Assembly: GCA_012295275.1 (NCBI GenBank)
Contig: CM022674.1
Location: forward strand, 81,001 to 145,000
DNA length: 64,000 nucleotides
Direction of reading: 5' to 3'
DNA from: Chrysomallon squamiferum
Lineage: Eukaryota; Mollusca; Gastropoda; Neomphalida; Peltospiridae
In this document: one piece after another, positions 60,616 through 64,000 of the stretch
Layout: each line of letters opens with the position of its first letter
Position numbering within the stretch: position 1 is the stretch's first letter
Position numbers and translations under genes: made by a program
Notes under the pieces: model-generated
What the model saw: only the letters and a program-made list of their open reading frames with translations
Told to the model about the DNA's origin: nothing
The model's database searches: none

Positions 60616-62396
60616 TATTCCGTTTTCGTTTCTTTACTAGTTTTGTTTTTCTTATTCATCCGCTTCTTGTATATTGCTTCAAACTGAGATTTCTGGAATA
60701 TGTTTTAGACTTCTTGTTTTGCTGAAAATTACTCCTCTACAGTTTATCAGTCCCTTTTAAAAATTATTATATCTCGTATCGGTTATCAATATTTATTTAT
60801 TTATTTATTTATTTATTCGATTTTGTTTTTTAAACTTAATTTTTTTTAAAAATATTTATCTATTTATTAATTTATTACTTATTAATTTATTTGTTCTTGT
60901 TTATTTATTTGTTTGTTTGCTTTTTTTTTTTTTTTTTTTTTTTTATTTACTTATTTCTTACTGTGATTGCTATTGGTTGTTTCACTTATCCATTATTTCG
61001 GGTTAAATCACAGCAGGCAGTGGAAATGTTAAAAACGTATCTAAATAGTGTCTGTGCGGCTTTCTTGTAAGTGACCTACACAGTGCCTTAGAATGAAACT
61101 TCTAAAACAACTATTTTCAAATAGAAATGCTCGACACCTTTTCATTGTTGTTGTTGTTGTCACTGCTGCTGTATGCTGCTGCTGCTTCAGTTGTTCCGTT
61201 GTTGTTGTTCTCTATTTTCATTACAGTTTTTGTTTTGTTTTGTATTTATTTATTAATTTTTTGTTTATTCATCGTGTACAGGACCCCAACAGTAAAACAA
61301 ACAAAACAGTTCGCCTCATACACGAAGACATCACAACATTAGAGCACAACAATAGCCTTGACTTCCTACTGTTGAACTTGAGGACAAAACTGATTTTGTA
61401 CATTTTATATATCCACACATAAGAACTCCTTGCTTTCTCATCACCAGATCATTCATAAAGTCGCTCTGTTTTGTCTTCCTACTGTTGAACTTGAGGACAA
61501 AACTGATGAGCAGATCCCGTGTCGTTGTTTTATTTCAGTTTTTAATTTAATTTAATTTAATTTTGTTTTGTTTTGTAAGAAGAACACAAAATCTACTATG
61601 ACGAAAATAATCTATTTTATTCTGTATATTTTGATCAGTTATTCTGAATGTACGATATTTTTCACAACAAAATTAGTGTAGTGAACTGTCAGTGAAAAAT
61701 AGGAATGTCCTTCTTTTTTTATATTAATCGTAATAAAACTGATATTTTATCCTTTATTTTATTTTATTTTTGAAACAAGCAACTCACATAAAACTGTTAA
61801 TAGACAGATTGATTATGTAATTGTTAATGTCATATATTTATTGTGTTAGTATATTTTTACTTAAGTTCGTATGTAATTATACATGTGTGTGTGTGTGTGT
61901 GTGTTTATCTATATTTACAACACTACTAATCTGCTATTGCTATTCCTTCTAGTACTATTACTATTTCTGCTACTATATCAACAACAACAACAACAACAAC
62001 TACCACTACCACAAAGTCTCCTAACACTCCTACTATTTTTGTTCCTCATCTTTCTAATTTGAATTTGTATTTATTCATTCATTTATTCATTCATATATTC
62101 ATTTGTAGAATATTACATTATAAAATCTTATTATAAGTCGGCGAGCATAGGACATGAATTCTTTTAAAGTTATTTCCTTGTAACCGAAACTTTCGTCTGT
62201 ATTTTTCATACGTGAGTCACTCTGTGTTTAGGCGAATCCGTCTGCGCTGTGAACACCTTGAAAAGAGACACCTATGTAGGTTGCGACCGACTTCCCAGTG
62301 TCGCGTAACGACAGTTAGCTGTAGACAGCAGACGACACACACTGACTTTGTAACCGCCGCAGCCGATCAAATAAACAACCTGTTTTTACAAATAAT
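60616..62396. other. Intergenic DNA and probable leader of the next gene
   Basis: T-rich and TTTA-rich sequence, a T tract (60921-60944), GTT/GCT repeats (61146-61212), a 33-bp direct repeat (61362-61394 and 61475-61507) and a TG tract (61883-61902). From about 62140 GC content rises clearly; 62140-62396 looks like promoter and 5' UTR. Confidence 0.45.
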
Positions 62397-62453
62397 ATGG
62401 ACAGAAAACATGGCTCCTACGACTTGCAGGGAGACACGGAGAATAACGAACTG
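62397..62453 (+). CDS. Candidate first coding exon of a further gene
   Basis: ATG at 62397 opens MDRKHGSYDLQGDTENNEL and meets a strong donor CTG|GTGAGT after exactly 19 codons (phase 0). It sits at the end of a 300-base GC-richer patch, as at many animal promoters. A hydrophilic, acidic start of this kind is common in membrane transporters and cytosolic proteins, but I do not recognise it. The next exon lies outside the window or was not seen. A second frame here (62212-62457) also reads open but lacks a matching donor phase argument. Confidence 0.42.
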
Positions 62454-62706
62454 GTGAGTTATTATTAAATATTTCTTTTTTGTAAATATTCGTTACTTTG
62501 AAATTCTGTTCCGCTTGAAGAAAGTTGGTTTCATGTAAAGCTGCACTGTCATCACCACTGAAAGAATATCGCTTAGAAAAGTACTAAATTAAATTTATTC
62601 ACTTTATTTGTCCGCTATTGTTTCCTAGGGATTTTTATTTATTTATTTATTTACATATATATTTATTTGTTTGGTATTCTTACTTCATGTCTTACTTATG
62701 TTTATG

Positions 62707-62753
<47 letters not shown>

Positions 62754-62938
62754 GAGAGATACATATTTACATATTTATTGCCTTCTTCGGGCGGTTTTAT
62801 TTTAACTATTTAAATGATTTGGGATAGTGTAATGTTATTACAAAATTAACGATTCATCAGACGAATGTAGCAATAAAACTGTTGTTGCTTAAATACGTTC
62901 CATTTTGCCTTTAATATTGCTATTATTATTATTATTAT

Positions 62939-62994
<56 letters not shown>

Positions 62995-64000
62995 ATAGTA
63001 GCAGCAGCAGTAGTATATAGCAACAACAGTAATTCTTGAAGTTCACTGATAATTATATAATAATTACTACAATTATTGAAGGCAACAGATAATCACCATC
63101 TTCATTTCAACATCATCATCAGCTGTAGTATGATTATTATTATTTTATCTATAATTATTATTACTATTATTGTTATTGTTGTTGCTATTGCAGTAAAAAT
63201 TATTGTTACAATTATTATAATCACCATCATAGTTATCGTCATCATTACCAAACAGTTCAGTTGTCATTTTCGGATGATTTATCATCCGACCAGTGACGTC
63301 AATGAAAAGGAATTAACATAACAACAACAAAAAAAAAAAAAAAAAATCATAAAAATGTTTATTTAGATTTGAATTTCAAATAAGCCAGTATTTTTTTTCT
63401 CTCTCTCTCCCTCTTTAATCGACGCTGCTTTTACACGGAAGTAAATAAAACGCCAGAAGCAAACAAAAATTAAACACAGGAGAAACTCACGGCAGAGTAA
63501 GCTTCGTAATAAATATCTTTGAATCACCAGTTTCAAGGCCTGACACATACAATGTTTACACACCAACTGAAGTTTCAAAAGACCCGTTACGGAATGGGAC
63601 TCCTGATTCGTAATCGGGATGTCCGAACAGATGTGAATGTCGAGGCAGCAGGATTCTAATTTTATGATAATATAAATAATGTGTTGATTTAGTATGAATT
63701 AATATTAAAGGAGAACTGAGAAAGATGAATAGACCGAATGTCGCTTCTTTTTTATTTATTTTTTAATTTTTTAAATTTCATCTACATAAAACTAGACTAC
63801 ATATTACTGTCATTATTATTCTACTACTACTGTAACAGCTACTGCTACTACTACAGCTACTAATATTAGTACCATTATAAACACTAATGGTACTATGACC
63901 ATCATTAGTATTATTACTGCTGCTGAAATTACTACCATAACTACTAACACTAATATTAATACAAATAATACTGCCACTATTACTACGACTATAACTAAAA
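62454..64000. other. Probable intron or intergenic DNA to the window end
   Basis: A TG tract (62711-62749), TTA and TAG trinucleotide tracts (62922-63000), ATT/ATC-rich DNA to about 63250, an A tract (63330-63347), a tRNA-like anticodon arm (about 63600-63620) and ACT/ATT-rich sequence to the end. No exon recognised. Confidence 0.45.
62922..63000. repeat. Compound TTA-TAG trinucleotide microsatellite
   Basis: (ATT)n switching to (AGT)n, then a few imperfect units. Confidence 0.95.

Noticed and set aside
61093-61422. 109-codon open frame MKLLKQLFSNRN... with poly-Val/Cys
   Set aside because: Driven by GTT/GCT microsatellite expansion; no convincing gene structure.

Overview
The window is animal nuclear DNA: very AT-rich, full of long microsatellites (TG/AC, CT/AG, TTA, GATA), with short GT-AG exons in long introns. 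The Cdc42-activated kinase found here and a decayed Penelope-like retroelement point to an invertebrate. I judge a lophotrochozoan, most likely a mollusc, but I cannot name the class from the sequence. All recognised genes are on the + strand.

543-45654: an activated Cdc42 kinase gene (ACK family, TNK2/ACK1 orthologue). Seventeen coding exons join in consistent phase into about 1476 residues: variable N-terminus, SAM-like domain, tyrosine kinase domain, SH3 domain, CRIB motif, a long disordered proline/serine-rich region (one 2-kb exon) and a C-terminal UBA-like domain. There are up to four alternative first coding exons. Two (543-699, 3841-3949) end in phase 1 and fit the SAM exon. Two (18593-18610, 24543-24578) end in phase 0 and fit the exon just before the kinase domain, so they would give SAM-less kinases. 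One of these begins with a myristoylation-type sequence followed by two cysteines, and another lies downstream of a perfect CRE. Splice boundaries at both ends of the gene are tandemly copied, with decoy donors after the SAM exon and decoy acceptors before the UBA exon.

45-56 kb: intergenic DNA. It holds a degenerate, collapsed copy of the second gene (about 51264-51500), a decayed Penelope-like element (about 51655-53125) and a 1.6-kb minisatellite of 18-bp units (54120-55740).

56446-60615: a second, unfamiliar gene. One exon encodes a signal peptide, five phase-0 exons encode Arg/Tyr/Asn-rich modules in the order A-B-C-B'-A', and the last encodes a Ser/Gly/Asn-rich tail. The predicted product is a 255-residue, strongly basic, nearly cysteine-free secreted protein. 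Exons and introns were duplicated together: intron copies carry nearly identical blocks and a CT tract at the same place, and the ends of three exons with their donors have spread as 67-70-bp minisatellites. This is the best candidate in the window for an undescribed gene.

60.6-64 kb: mostly simple repeats, plus a plausible first coding exon of a further gene at 62397-62453 that runs off the window. The exon model rests on reading frames, splice consensus and recognisable kinase motifs; no transcript data or database search was available.
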